A stretch of DNA of 64,000 nt from Nocardioides thalensis (GCF_013410655.1 NZ_JACCFP010000001.1:620001-684000); one strand, 5' to 3'; shown: positions 17,534-26,335, counted from the first letter of the stretch. Numbers and translations are program-made. Notes: generated by a model from the sequence alone, not told the origin.

Positions 17534-18607
17534 GTGGCCGAGCCGTCCCCCCACGGCGGTGGCACCCGCCCGATCGACCTTTCCCTGTCCAGGCGCAACG
17601 TGCTGCGGGGTGCGGCCGCGGGCGCCGGCCTGGGGGTGTTTGCCTCGGCCGGTGGCGCGATCGCGGTCGCGCTCGGCGACGACCTGCCGCGCTTCCTGTC
17701 CGACGCCGACCGCAAGCTGCTCGCCGCGGTCGTGGACCGCGTCGTGCCGGGTCCGCCCGAGGACCTGGTCGCGGGCGCCGTACAGGCGGGGTGCCACGAG
17801 GCGATCGACGCGCTGCTCGCCGCGTTCCGCAGCGACCCGCCGCGGATCTTCGCCGGCGGCCCGTTCTCGGACCGCGGCGGGCACCCGGTCAACCAGTTCG
17901 ACGACTTCCTGCCGCTCGATGCCTACGAGGAGAAGGCCTGGCGGCTGCGGATCGAGGGCGCGCCCGGCGTCGACGGCTTCCAGCAGGTCTACCAGCGCGG
18001 CCTCGCGGCGCTGCGGAAGTCGAGCCCGACGTTCGCGCTGCTTCCGGGCCTGGTGCGCGACCTGGCACTCCGCACCACCAGCAACCCCGACATCGCCGCG
18101 ATGCGCGACCTCGCGGTGACCCACACGCTCGAGTTCTTCTTCGCCGCCCCCGAGTACGGCGGCAACCGCGCCCTGCGCGGGTGGCAGGCCGTCGACTTCG
18201 ACGGCGACGTGCAGCCGCGGGGTTACACGCGCGAGGAGGTCGAGGACCCCGAGCCCGAGATGCTCCCGCTGCTCCCGCCGTCGCTGGGCGACCTGCTCGA
18301 CGCCACGGTCGCCCCGCTGCTCGGCAACCTGACCGACACCGTCTCCGCGCTGTTCACCGCCCTGGCCGGGGGTACGGCGGAGCTGCCGCGCGCCGCCGCG
18401 GCGGCCGCGCCCGCGTTCCCGCTGGCAACGACTGAAGGGCTCGCCGGCCTGACCGCGGCCGGCGACGACAACGGCGCGCTCCGGGAGGCGCTGGCCGAGC
18501 TGCTCGCGCCGCTGAAGAACGCGGGCTCGGAGCAGAGCCGCCGGATGGCCGACCTCCACCGCCGCGCCGCCGAGCTGGCGGCCGAGGCCCGCGGAGGTGC
18601 GGAATGA
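17534..18607 (+). CDS. Tat-exported gluconate 2-dehydrogenase subunit 3-like protein
   Basis: 357-residue partner subunit of a GMC-type sugar oxidoreductase. A twin-arginine signal (SLSRRNVLRGAAAGAG) precedes the subunit-3 domain (LSDADRKLLAAVVDRVVPGPPEDLVAG, later the AAPEYGGNRALRGWQAVDF block typical of this family). The C-terminal third is Ala-rich and coiled. The GTG at 17534 is chosen over TTG 17528 because GGAG lies six bases ahead. Its stop overlaps the GMC gene by four bases, consistent with a complex exported together. Confidence 0.85.
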   Translation: MAEPSPHGGGTRPIDLSLSRRNVLRGAAAGAGLGVFASAGGAIAVALGDDLPRFLSDADRKLLAAVVDRVVPGPPEDLVAGAVQAGCHEAIDALLAAFRSDPPRIFAGGPFSDRGGHPVNQFDDFLPLDAYEEKAWRLRIEGAPGVDGFQQVYQRGLAALRKSSPTFALLPGLVRDLALRTTSNPDIAAMRDLAVTHTLEFFFAAPEYGGNRALRGWQAVDFDGDVQPRGYTREEVEDPEPEMLPLLPPSLGDLLDATVAPLLGNLTDTVSALFTALAGGTAELPRAAAAAAPAFPLATTEGLAGLTAAGDDNGALREALAELLAPLKNAGSEQSRRMADLHRRAAELAAEARGGAE

Positions 18608-20310
18608 GTCGCGAGGCCGTCGTCATCGGGTCCGGCGCGGCCGGCTCCGTCGTCGCTTGGGAGCTCGCCAACGAGGGCTGGGACGTGACCATCCTCGAGC
18701 GCGGCAAGAACCTGCGCCCGGGGCTCGGCGAGGTCCCGAGCAGCGAGCTCGGGACGACGTACGGCAGCGACGAGCTCAAGGGCGCGCGCAACTACGGCTT
18801 CCCCGACCCGATCCTCGAGCCCTACACGACCCGGACCCAGACCGACGCCAAGAACGGCGTCGCCCGCACCGCGAGCGGCTCGTTCGGCCAGCTCGGGGCG
18901 GCGGTGGGCGGCACCTCGCTGCACTACAACGCGAAGACGCCGCGGTTCTGGAAGCAGGACTTCAGCATGCTGTCCGACCACGGCCCGGTCGGCGGCGCGC
19001 AGGTCGCCGACTGGCCGATCTCCTACGACGACCTCGCGCCGTTCTACGACCTCGTCGAACAGCGGGTCGGCGTGCAGGGCGACCTGTCGGCGATGCCCGC
19101 GCGCACCCTGGAGCAGGCGCCGCGCACCGGTGGGTTCGTGATGCCGCCCAATCCGGCCGCGAAGTCCGCCACGATGCTCGCCCAGGCGGCACGCCTGCTC
19201 GGCTGGTCGCCGTACCCGTTCCCGGCGGCGGTGAACTCCGAGACGTTCGACGGCCGCCCGGCGTGCAACTCGTGCGGCATGTGCTCGGGCTTCGGGTGCC
19301 CGATCAACGCGCGCGGCGACGCGCTGGTCTCGTTCCTCAACCCGGCCCTGCGCACGGGACGGGTGCGGGTGATCGCGCGCGCCTTCGTCGACCGGATCAG
19401 GATGTCCGGCGACGGGCGGCGCGCGGTCGCGGTCGAGTACCGCACGGTGACGGGGGAGCGGAGACAGGTCCCGGCGTCGACGGTCGTCGTCGCCGGCAGC
19501 CCCATCAACACGGCCCGGCTGCTGCTGCTCTCGGCCGACGGCAACCACCCGACCGGCCTCGGCAACTCCTCCGACCAGGTCGGCCGCAACCTGATGTTCC
19601 ACAACTTCACCCAGGGCGCGAGCGTCTACCCCTACGACATGAGCCCGCTGCGCTCGCAGTCGTCGTCGTACGCCGTCGACGACCTGATGGGCCCGTTCAC
19701 GGGCCCGGAGGTCAAGGCGCTCGGGTTGCCCTACATCGTCGGTGGCGTGATCCAGGTGGGCGGCGGCTCCGCGCCGCTCCAGCTGGCCAAGATGCTGGGC
19801 GCCTACCTCGGCTACGGCCTGCCGCTGAAACAGGTGCTCAAGGTCGGCACCCACACCGGCATCGTCGGCTCGCAGCTGGTGCAGCAGGACCTGCCGCAGG
19901 CCGACAACCGGGTCGACCTCGACCCGGACATGCGGGACCTGCACGGCACGCCGGCCGCGCGGATCACCTACTCGCCGCACCTGCACGAGATCGCCGGGTC
20001 GGTCTACCTCGGCGCCCGGCTCGAGGCGATGCACCTGCTCGCACCGGGCGCGACCGGAGCGCTGATCCTGCCCTACCCGATCCTCAACAAGGGCGCGACC
20101 TACACCGCCCACCTGGCCGGTACGGCGCGGATGGGCACCGATCCGAGCACCTCGGTCTGCGCGCCGTCCGGCCGGCTCCACGACGCCGACAACGTGTACG
20201 TCGCGGACGCCTCGACCTGGCCGACGTACCCCGGCTTCAACCCGACCCTGACGATCATGGCCAACGCGTGGCGCATCGCGCGCGGGCTCGCGACCAACCC
20301 GGGAGAGTGA
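18604..20310 (+). CDS. GMC-family FAD oxidoreductase
   Basis: 568-residue flavoprotein of the glucose-methanol-choline family. The N-terminal Rossmann motif VIGSGAAGSVVAWELANEG binds FAD. GAAVGGTSLHYNAKTPRFW is the GMC-like flavin loop. CNSCGMCSGFGCP (about residues 220-232) is the cysteine-rich block seen in gluconate-dehydrogenase-type subunits. The C-terminus has the active-site block TAHLAGTARMGTDPSTSV. It lacks its own signal and probably rides on subunit 3 through the Tat system. Likely substrate: a sugar or sugar derivative oxidised at the cell surface. Confidence 0.88.
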   Translation: MSREAVVIGSGAAGSVVAWELANEGWDVTILERGKNLRPGLGEVPSSELGTTYGSDELKGARNYGFPDPILEPYTTRTQTDAKNGVARTASGSFGQLGAAVGGTSLHYNAKTPRFWKQDFSMLSDHGPVGGAQVADWPISYDDLAPFYDLVEQRVGVQGDLSAMPARTLEQAPRTGGFVMPPNPAAKSATMLAQAARLLGWSPYPFPAAVNSETFDGRPACNSCGMCSGFGCPINARGDALVSFLNPALRTGRVRVIARAFVDRIRMSGDGRRAVAVEYRTVTGERRQVPASTVVVAGSPINTARLLLLSADGNHPTGLGNSSDQVGRNLMFHNFTQGASVYPYDMSPLRSQSSSYAVDDLMGPFTGPEVKALGLPYIVGGVIQVGGGSAPLQLAKMLGAYLGYGLPLKQVLKVGTHTGIVGSQLVQQDLPQADNRVDLDPDMRDLHGTPAARITYSPHLHEIAGSVYLGARLEAMHLLAPGATGALILPYPILNKGATYTAHLAGTARMGTDPSTSVCAPSGRLHDADNVYVADASTWPTYPGFNPTLTIMANAWRIARGLATNPGE

Positions 20311-20312
20311 CG

Positions 20313-21173
20313 ATGAGCCTGACCCACCGCAACGTCGGACGCCGCGGCTTCCTCGGCCTTGCCGGTGCGTCCGGCGCCGCCGCGCTCGCCACCGCGGCCG
20401 GACCCGTCTTCGCGGACGAGGTCGCTCGCCGCCCCCACCGCGTCGTGGTCTTCACCCGTACGGCGGGCTTCCGGCACAACTCGATCACGGTCGCGATCGC
20501 GACGCTGAAGGAGCTCGGCGCCGCGAACGGCATCGAGGTCGTCGCCACCGAGGACCCGGCGTTCTTCACGCCCGAGCAGCTGCGGACGCTGACCGCTGTG
20601 GTGTTCGCCAACACCACGGGCAACGTGCTGACCGACCCGGGGCGCGCGGCGCTCCAGGACTTCGTGACTGCCGGCGGCGGGTGGATGGGCGTCCACGCCG
20701 CCGCCGACACCGAGTACGACTGGCCGTTCTACACCGAGCTGCTCTCCGGCGGCCGCTTCCTGTGCCACCCGCTGCTCAACCAGCGGGCCACGCTCGTGCG
20801 GGAGTCGGCGACCCACGTCTCGACCGCCCACCTGCCCGAGCGGTGGACGATCCCGACCGAGGAGTACTACTCGTTCAAGACCAGCGTGCGCGGCACCGCG
20901 CAGGTGCTGCTGAGCATCGACGAGAAGACCTACCTCCAGGACCCCAACACCAGCTGGATCCCCTCGGCGTCGCCGCCGTACCTCCCGACGTTCGTCAGCG
21001 GCCGGATGGGCGACCACCCGATGTGCTGGCAGCGCCCGGTCGGCAACGGGCTCTCCTGGTACACCGCGCTCGGCCACATCCCCGCGCTCTACTCCAACCC
21101 CGCCTACCGACAGCACCTGCTCGGCGGGCTGCTGCGGGTGAGCCGGCACGGGCGGTCGCGCCTGCCGGTGTAG
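20313..21173 (+). CDS. Tat-exported ThuA-domain protein
   Basis: 286 residues. The twin-arginine signal GRRGFLGLAGASGAAALA ends near residue 33. The ThuA (trehalose-utilisation) domain, a glutamine-amidotransferase-like fold, follows: VVVFTRTAGFRHNSI, VVFANTTGNVL, GGGWMGVHAAADTEYDW and the late RMGDHPMCWQRP. ThuA/B proteins act in 3-keto-disaccharide metabolism in rhizobia; combined with the GMC pair, a 3-keto-sugar pathway is plausible but is inference. It is two bases from the GMC stop with a GGGAGAG ribosome site. Confidence 0.85.
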   Translation: MSLTHRNVGRRGFLGLAGASGAAALATAAGPVFADEVARRPHRVVVFTRTAGFRHNSITVAIATLKELGAANGIEVVATEDPAFFTPEQLRTLTAVVFANTTGNVLTDPGRAALQDFVTAGGGWMGVHAAADTEYDWPFYTELLSGGRFLCHPLLNQRATLVRESATHVSTAHLPERWTIPTEEYYSFKTSVRGTAQVLLSIDEKTYLQDPNTSWIPSASPPYLPTFVSGRMGDHPMCWQRPVGNGLSWYTALGHIPALYSNPAYRQHLLGGLLRVSRHGRSRLPV

Positions 21174-21180
21174 CGCGACC

Positions 21181-21262
21181 GGTGGTCGAGGAGGCCGTTT
21201 ACGGCCGTCACGAGACCCAGGTCCCGTTGGTCGAGGAGGCGCGCTAGCGCCGTCACGAGACC
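21181..21262 (+). repeat. Two palindromic family A repeats in tandem
   Basis: Full copy 21181-21217 (centre GGCCGTTTACGGCC) and a diverged copy at about 21227-21262 (centre GGCGCGCTAGCGCC). Both end CGTCACGAGACC and are 48 bp apart start to start. They fill the gap between convergent ThuA and QorB-like genes and can act as a bidirectional terminator. Confidence 0.9.
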
Positions 21263-21264
21263 CC

Positions 21265-22128
21265 TCAGCCGGCGACGGCCGCTCTCACGGCCTCGGTGAG
21301 CGACGTGGTCGGTCGACCGATCAACCGCGAGAGGTCACCACCGTCGACGTGCAGTGCGCCCCGGCCGATGCCTTGGTCGGAGTCGACGAGGAGTGCGGCG
21401 TACGGCGCCGGCACGCCCGCCGACTCGAGCGTGGCCGTGTGCTCCTCGATCGTGAGGTCGCGATAGCCGATCTCGCGGCCCGTGGCCTCCGCCAGCGTGG
21501 CGGCAAGCTCGGCGAGCGTGAACGGCACGTCGCCGCCCAGCTCGTAGACCTTCCCCGGCTGGTCGTCCGCCAGCAGTACGGCGGCTGCGGCCTCCGCGTA
21601 GTCGCGCCGGGCGGCAGCGCTCACCTTGCCGCCGCCCGCACTGCCGACGACGGAACCGGTCGCGAGCACCGGGTCGAGGTTCTCGGTGTAGTTCTCGACG
21701 TACCACCCGTTGCGCAGCAGCACGGTCGGCACGCCCCTCTCTCTGAGCAGGCGTTCCGTCTCGAGGTGCTCGGCGGCCAGGGCGAGCCCGCCCGTGTCGG
21801 CGTTCGCGATGCTCGTGTAGGCGACGAGGTCGACGCCGGCCCGGCTCGCAGCGTCGACGACGTTGGCGTGCTGCTCGACCCGGGACCCCACGGCGCTCGA
21901 GGACACGAGCAGGAGGCGGTCGACCCCGGCGAACGCGGCGTCGAGCGACGCCGGGTCGGTGTAGTCGGCGCGGCGGGTCTGGACGCCGCGGGCGGCCAGG
22001 TCGGCGATCGCGTCGAGGTCGCGCGCGGTCGCGACGATGTCGCCGGCGGGCTTGCCGCGCTCGAGGAGTGCATCGACGACGAGGCGGCCGAGGTGTCCGC
22101 TGGCGCCGGTAACGAGGACGACGGTCAT
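21265..22128 (-). CDS. NmrA-like NAD(P)H:quinone oxidoreductase, QorB/QOR2 type
   Basis: 287-residue Rossmann protein. VTGASGHLGRLVVDALL is the NAD(P) motif, and LLLVSSSAVG, ERLLRERGVPTVLLRNGWYVENY and YELGGDVPFTLAELAATL match the QOR2/NmrA-like family (E. coli QorB). It reduces quinones with NADPH or senses redox state. The ATG at 22128 has GGAAG upstream; the open frame extends further but without support. The divergent HxlR regulator 99 bases away mirrors the E. coli qorB/qorR pair, so repression relieved by quinones or electrophiles is likely. Confidence 0.88.
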   Translation of the reverse strand: MTVVLVTGASGHLGRLVVDALLERGKPAGDIVATARDLDAIADLAARGVQTRRADYTDPASLDAAFAGVDRLLLVSSSAVGSRVEQHANVVDAASRAGVDLVAYTSIANADTGGLALAAEHLETERLLRERGVPTVLLRNGWYVENYTENLDPVLATGSVVGSAGGGKVSAAARRDYAEAAAAVLLADDQPGKVYELGGDVPFTLAELAATLAEATGREIGYRDLTIEEHTATLESAGVPAPYAALLVDSDQGIGRGALHVDGGDLSRLIGRPTTSLTEAVRAAVAG

Positions 22129-22200
22129 GGTGCTTCCTTCCGTTGGCGGTGCTGTCACACCTGCCAACGGGCAGCATCCTCGCTAACTTCCCAGGGGTTA

Positions 22201-22223
22201 GTACCCACTTTGGAGTAAGGTAC
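22201..22223. promoter_or_regulatory. Candidate HxlR operator
   Basis: GTACC (22201-22205) and GGTAC (22219-22223) form an inverted repeat in the gap between the QorB-like and HxlR genes, ending five bases before the HxlR ATG. The surrounding stretch is AT-richer than its neighbours. Binding by the HxlR protein is inferred. Confidence 0.5.
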
Positions 22224-22227
22224 ATAC

Positions 22228-22593
22228 ATGAAGGGAAGTAAGCAGATCCACCGCATCTTCGCCGACCAGGCATTCACCGCCGGCTGCCCCACGCGCACGG
22301 TGCTCGACCACGTGATGAGCAAGTGGGCACCGTTGGTGATCGCGTCGCTCGCCGACACCGATGTGCTGCGGTGGAGTGAGCTGCGCCAACGCGCCGACGG
22401 CATCAGCGAGAAGATGCTGGCCCAGACGCTGCGTCAGCTCGAGGCCGACGGCCTCGTGCGCCGCGAGGCCAGGCAGGTCGTCCCGCCGCACGTGGAGTAC
22501 TCCCTGACCTCGCTCGGCCAGGAGCTCGCCGGTCACCTGCTCCCGCTGATGTCCTGGATCAACGCGAACGCCGACGAGATCCTCGGGTCGTAG
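22228..22593 (+). CDS. HxlR-family transcriptional regulator
   Basis: 121-residue winged-helix repressor. CPTRTVLDHVMSKWAPLVIASL is the start of the HxlR fold, with a Cys at residue 20 in the usual redox-sensing position. LRWSELRQRADGISEKMLAQTLRQLEADGLVRR is the recognition and dimer region, followed by VPPHVEYSLTSLGQEL. Members such as QorR and YodB respond to quinones or diamide by thiol modification. It is divergent from its probable target QorB-like gene. Confidence 0.92.
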   Translation: MKGSKQIHRIFADQAFTAGCPTRTVLDHVMSKWAPLVIASLADTDVLRWSELRQRADGISEKMLAQTLRQLEADGLVRREARQVVPPHVEYSLTSLGQELAGHLLPLMSWINANADEILGS

Positions 22594-22632
22594 GAGTGAG
22601 AGTGACCTCTAGATCACTCTCACTCCTACGAC
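22587..22632. terminator. Perfect 19-bp stem terminator
   Basis: Arms 22587-22605 and 22614-22632 pair perfectly (GTCGTAGGAGTGAGAGTGA and complement) around loop CCTCTAGA. The HxlR stop lies in the first arm. It separates the HxlR gene from the convergent VWA gene and can work in both directions. Confidence 0.85.
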
Positions 22633-22645
22633 TCGCTCACCCCGC

Positions 22646-23299
22646 TCAGTCGGCCAGTTCGGCCCGCTCCTCGTCGGTGAACGCGGCCATCGCGGGCGCG
22701 GGCGCGCCGGCAGGCGCGGCGGCCTTCGCGGCGCGGTAGGCGCCGAGCTTGCCGCCCGCCATCGCCATCGCCTCGCGGCTCTTGCCCCGCCCGTAGGTCA
22801 CCGATGCGGCCGCGGCGACGCCGAGCGACGAGCCGACCTCGACGGCGTCCTGGTCGGCGCCCATGTAGAGGAACTGCCAGGACCACTCCTTCGTCTGCTG
22901 CTCGACGAGCGCCTTGATGCGCGGGCCGTCCCACTCCTTGCTGGCGTTCTCGAGACCGTCGGTCATGATCGCGACGATCACCGTGCCGGGGCGCTCGTCC
23001 TCCGGCAGCCGCGCCAGCTCGTCGCCGGCCGAGCCGATCAGCCGACCCATCGCGTCGTGGAGCGCGGTCATGTTGCGCGGCCGCAGGTCGAGCGGCGGTA
23101 CGTCGGCCAGCGGGCGGGAGGAGTAGACGACGTCGTACTCGTCGTCGAACTGCGCCAGCGTCACCCGGCACTCGCCGGCGACCTTGCGCTGCTCGTCGAC
23201 GAACGCGGCGAAGCCGCCCTCGATGTCGGACTTGATCGACTGCATCGACCCGCTCCGGTCGAGGAGGAAGTACAGGTGGGTGAGGTCCGCTCGCGTCAT
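22646..23299 (-). CDS. von Willebrand factor A domain protein
   Basis: 217 residues, nearly all one VWA domain. The MIDAS metal site is present: DRSGS (DxSxS) near the N-terminus, the Thr of NMTALHDAMG, and the Asp of MTDGLENAS. After the domain comes an Ala/Gly-rich tail. Such single-domain cytosolic VWA proteins mediate protein binding; TerF-like and phage-associated members exist, but no Ter genes are nearby. ATG 23299 is used because GGAG sits five bases ahead; GTG 23305 would overlap it. Confidence 0.85.
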   Translation of the reverse strand: MTRADLTHLYFLLDRSGSMQSIKSDIEGGFAAFVDEQRKVAGECRVTLAQFDDEYDVVYSSRPLADVPPLDLRPRNMTALHDAMGRLIGSAGDELARLPEDERPGTVIVAIMTDGLENASKEWDGPRIKALVEQQTKEWSWQFLYMGADQDAVEVGSSLGVAAAASVTYGRGKSREAMAMAGGKLGAYRAAKAAAPAGAPAPAMAAFTDEERAELAD

Positions 23300-23353
23300 C
23301 GTCACTCCGTTCCGGGGGCGGGCCTCCCGGTCCGTCCCCTGCTCAACCCCTCG

Positions 23354-23737
23354 TCACGATGACGAGGGCCGACGCGGTCGGAACCGCATCGGTGCGGGGG
23401 CCGCGGCCGGTTGCCGCGGCTGTCCCTGCTCCAGGTCGTACTTCGCCCGCTCGACGCCGGCTGCCGTGACCCGGCCGCGCTCGTCGGCGTACGCCGCCAG
23501 CGCGGGGGTGCGGGCGAGGCGCGGCCCGACGGCGTTCTCCGTCAGCCCGGCCTGCGCGCCGGCTGCCCGCAGCGACGCGCCCTCGGTGAGCACGGCGGCC
23601 GCCATCGCCTCGTCGATGAGATCGGCGAGCCGGTCGGCCGCCTCCCGAAGGTAGGGGAGGGCCCCGACGGAATCCTTCTCCGCCGCCTCGTCGAGCGCCC
23701 GTCGTACGGCGGCGAGCTTGGCACTGTCCTGGTCCAT
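23354..23737 (-). CDS. Small helical protein of unknown function
   Basis: 127 residues, all predicted helical. Residues about 50-85 have a helix-turn-helix-like pattern (EGASLRAAGAQAGLTENAVGPRL), and the C-terminal tail is Pro/Arg-rich. The ATG at 23737 starts MDQDSAKLAAVRRAL. It lies upstream of, and may be co-transcribed with, the VWA gene (54 bases apart). A DNA-binding role is possible but unproven. Confidence 0.6.
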   Translation of the reverse strand: MDQDSAKLAAVRRALDEAAEKDSVGALPYLREAADRLADLIDEAMAAAVLTEGASLRAAGAQAGLTENAVGPRLARTPALAAYADERGRVTAAGVERAKYDLEQGQPRQPAAAPAPMRFRPRRPSSS

Positions 23738-23771
23738 GCGATCGAGAATACGCAGAAACTGCGGACACGCA

Positions 23772-23870
23772 ACTAGTGCGGCCCTCCGGTGGTTGAGGTG
23801 CGACGAGCGCAGCGAGGAGCCTCGAAACCTCCGGAGGAACATCCCGGCCGCGAAACCCGTTCGCACTAGT
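23772..23870. repeat. Nested palindromic element containing family B repeat
   Basis: ACTAGTGCG (23772-23780) and CGCACTAGT (23862-23870) form exact outer arms. CCTCCGG and CCGGAGG form a second pair inside. The innermost part, 23790-23829, is a family B repeat from TGGTTGAGG to CCTCGAAACC. It sits between the divergent helical-protein gene and hflX, overlapping the probable hflX promoter region. Confidence 0.75.
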
Positions 23871-23899
23871 GACAACACAGACCTACGCTTGATCGGTAT

Positions 23900-25441
23900 A
23901 TGACGAACCACGCAGAAGACTTCTCCCTTGAGGCCGAGCTGGCCCGAACCGCGGCCTGGGATCTCGAGGACGGTGACGACCTCGACCAGATCGACGACGT
24001 CGACACCGATCTCGACGATGCGGACTCCGACGACTGGGAGTCCGGCTACCTGAGCCCCGACGGCGACGACCCCGAGGAGACCACCGGGTCGCTCGACCTC
24101 GCCGAGCGCCACCAGCTCCGCCGCGTCGCCGGGCTGCGCACCGAGCTCGAGGACATCACCGAGGTCGAGTACCGCCAGCTCCGGCTCGAGCGCGTTGTCC
24201 TCGTGGGCGTATGGACCGAGGGCACGGTCACCGACGCCGAGAACTCCATGGCCGAGCTCGCGCTGCTCGCCGAGACCGCCGGCTCCGAGGTGCTCGAGGC
24301 GGTCTACCAGCGCCGGCAGTCGCCCGACCCGGCGACGTACGTCGGCCGCGGCAAGGTCGACGCGATCCGCGAGATCGTGCAGGCCACCGGCGCCGACACC
24401 GTCATCTGCGACGGCGAGCTTGCGCCGAGCCAGCTGAGGAACCTCGAGGACAAGGTCAAGGTCAAGGTCGTCGACCGCACGGCGCTGATCCTCGACATCT
24501 TCGCCCAGCACGCGAAGTCCAAGGAGGGCAAGGCGCAGGTCGAGCTCGCGCAGCTCAACTACATGAAGCAGCGCCTGCGCGGCTGGGGTGGCAACCTCTC
24601 CCGCCAGGTCGGTGGCCGGGTCGCCGGCGGCGCCGGTATCGGTGGCCGCGGTCCCGGTGAGACCAAGATCGAGACCGACCGTCGCCGCATCAACGACCGC
24701 ATCGCCAAGCTCCGCCGCGAGCTGAAGGCGACCCGCGGCACCCGCGCCACGATGCGCCAGGAGCGCCGCCGCAACGAGGTGCCGTCGGTGGCGATCGCCG
24801 GCTACACCAACGCCGGCAAGTCCAGCCTGCTCAACCGGCTCACCGGCGCGGGCGTGCTCGTCGAGGACGCGCTGTTCGCGACGCTCGACCCGACCACCCG
24901 CCGCACCCAGACCAAGGACGGCCGCGTCTACACGATGTCCGACACGGTCGGCTTCGTGCGCCACCTGCCGCACCAGCTGGTCGAGGCGTTCCGGTCGACG
25001 CTGGAGGAGGTCGGCGACGCCGACCTGATCGTCCACGTCGTCGACGGCTCGCACCCCGACCCCGAGGGCCAGCTGTCCGCGGTGCGCGAGGTGCTCGCCG
25101 AGATCGGCGCGGGCCAGGTCCCCGAGCTCGTCGTGATCAACAAGACCGACGTCGCCGACCCGATGGTCGTCGCCCGGCTCAAGCAGCGCGAGCCCCACTC
25201 GGTCGCGGTGTCCGCCCGCACCGGCGAGGGCATCGCCGACGCGATCGCCGCCATCGAGGCCGACCTCCCGCGGCCGTCGTTCGAGTTCGACGCGCTGGTG
25301 CCCTACGCCCGCGGCGACCTCGTCGACCGGATCCACCGCGACGGTGAGATCGACAAGCTCGAGCACACCGCCGACGGCACCCGGATCGTCGGCCGCGCCA
25401 CCGAGGCGCTCGCGGGCGAGCTGGCGTCGTACTCCGTGTAG
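23900..25441 (+). CDS. hflX: Ribosome-associated GTPase HflX
   Basis: 513-residue GTPase that binds the 50S subunit and rescues or splits stalled ribosomes. An acidic N-terminal extension of about 60 residues precedes the HflX domain (VYQRRQSPDPATYVGRGKVD). The Gly-rich linker GGRVAGGAGIGGRGPGE follows, then the G domain: G1 GYTNAGKS at about residues 301-308, G3 DTVGF, G4 NKTD. The ATG has a weak ribosome site. It continues the miaB-miaA-dapF-hflX order. The short remnant GGCTCGAAACCTCCGG just after the stop looks like a decayed family B end. Confidence 0.95.
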   Translation: MTNHAEDFSLEAELARTAAWDLEDGDDLDQIDDVDTDLDDADSDDWESGYLSPDGDDPEETTGSLDLAERHQLRRVAGLRTELEDITEVEYRQLRLERVVLVGVWTEGTVTDAENSMAELALLAETAGSEVLEAVYQRRQSPDPATYVGRGKVDAIREIVQATGADTVICDGELAPSQLRNLEDKVKVKVVDRTALILDIFAQHAKSKEGKAQVELAQLNYMKQRLRGWGGNLSRQVGGRVAGGAGIGGRGPGETKIETDRRRINDRIAKLRRELKATRGTRATMRQERRRNEVPSVAIAGYTNAGKSSLLNRLTGAGVLVEDALFATLDPTTRRTQTKDGRVYTMSDTVGFVRHLPHQLVEAFRSTLEEVGDADLIVHVVDGSHPDPEGQLSAVREVLAEIGAGQVPELVVINKTDVADPMVVARLKQREPHSVAVSARTGEGIADAIAAIEADLPRPSFEFDALVPYARGDLVDRIHRDGEIDKLEHTADGTRIVGRATEALAGELASYSV

Positions 25442-25493
25442 CCGGCTCGAAACCTCCGGCGCAACCTCGGGTCCGGTCGTGCGTCCACCAGAC

Positions 25494-26270
25494 GTGACCA
25501 CCTCTCTCCTCCGGTACGGCGCCGCGCTGGCCCTCGCCTGCGCGACTGCCGTCGCGACGCCCCCTGCCGTCCACGCCCAGCAGCTCGAGTGCGACGGCCA
25601 GGCCGTGACCATCGACCTCAACGACCCCGGCCACGAGGACCCCGATCGCCCGGAGTCCGACGTCATCCTCGGCACGCCGGGGGAGGACGACATCCGCGCC
25701 GGTGGTGGTGAGGACGTCATCTGCGCCGGCGACGACCGCGACGACGTCGCGGGTGAGGCCGGCCACGACCGGATCTTCGGGATGGCCGGCGCCGACGACC
25801 TCGTCGGTGGACGCGGTGACGACCTCCTGGACGGCTCGATCGCCAGTGACGAGCTCCGGCCCGGGCCGGGCGACGACGTCGTCGACGGCGGAGACCGGGC
25901 GGACCTGGTGGCGTTCGACACCGCTACGGCGCGCGTGACCGTCGACCTCGCGATCGCTCGACCGCAGGACACGGGGCAGGGAATGGACACGATCGAGGAC
26001 GTCAAGGTGGTGCTCGGCTCGCCGTTCGACGACGTGCTGCGTGGCAACACGGCCGAGAACCAGCTCCACGGTGGCCGCGGTGCGGACCTGCTCGACGGCC
26101 GGGGTGGCGACGACGGCTTGACCGGCAACGAGGGTGACGACGCGATCTGGGGCGGCACCGGTGACGACGGGTTGCTGGGGCTGATGGGCAACGACCGGCT
26201 GTACGGCGGCGACGGCACCGATGACTGCCGTGGCGGGCAGGGCCGCGACCGGCGTACCGCCTGCGAATAG
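25494..26270 (+). CDS. Secreted RTX-type calcium-binding repeat protein
   Basis: 258 residues. Signal peptide to about residue 29 (ending HAQQ), then a conserved head CDGQAVTIDLNDPGHEDPDRP, followed by repeated Gly-Asp-rich nonapeptides (GGRGDDLLDG, GGDGTDDCRG) that form a parallel beta-roll binding calcium. No catalytic domain is present, so it is probably a structural exoprotein. It shares head and layout with the larger protein at 29154-30320. GTG start chosen because it begins a clean signal peptide. Confidence 0.85.
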   Translation: MTTSLLRYGAALALACATAVATPPAVHAQQLECDGQAVTIDLNDPGHEDPDRPESDVILGTPGEDDIRAGGGEDVICAGDDRDDVAGEAGHDRIFGMAGADDLVGGRGDDLLDGSIASDELRPGPGDDVVDGGDRADLVAFDTATARVTVDLAIARPQDTGQGMDTIEDVKVVLGSPFDDVLRGNTAENQLHGGRGADLLDGRGGDDGLTGNEGDDAIWGGTGDDGLLGLMGNDRLYGGDGTDDCRGGQGRDRRTACE

Positions 26271-26303
26271 GCGTTTCCGTCACATTCGAAGATCGGGCTT
26301 GAC

Positions 26304-26325
26304 TTCAAGTTTGGTTTAACTTGAA
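26304..26325. promoter_or_regulatory. Palindromic operator over the FMN reductase promoter
   Basis: TTCAAGTT and AACTTGAA flank a 6-base centre just downstream of a TTGACT -35-like element (26299-26304), ten bases before the ATG. The AT-rich perfect palindrome stands out in this GC-rich DNA. A MerR-, MarR- or ArsR-type regulator could bind; none is adjacent. Confidence 0.6.
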
Positions 26326-26335
26326 CGCTAGGGGC

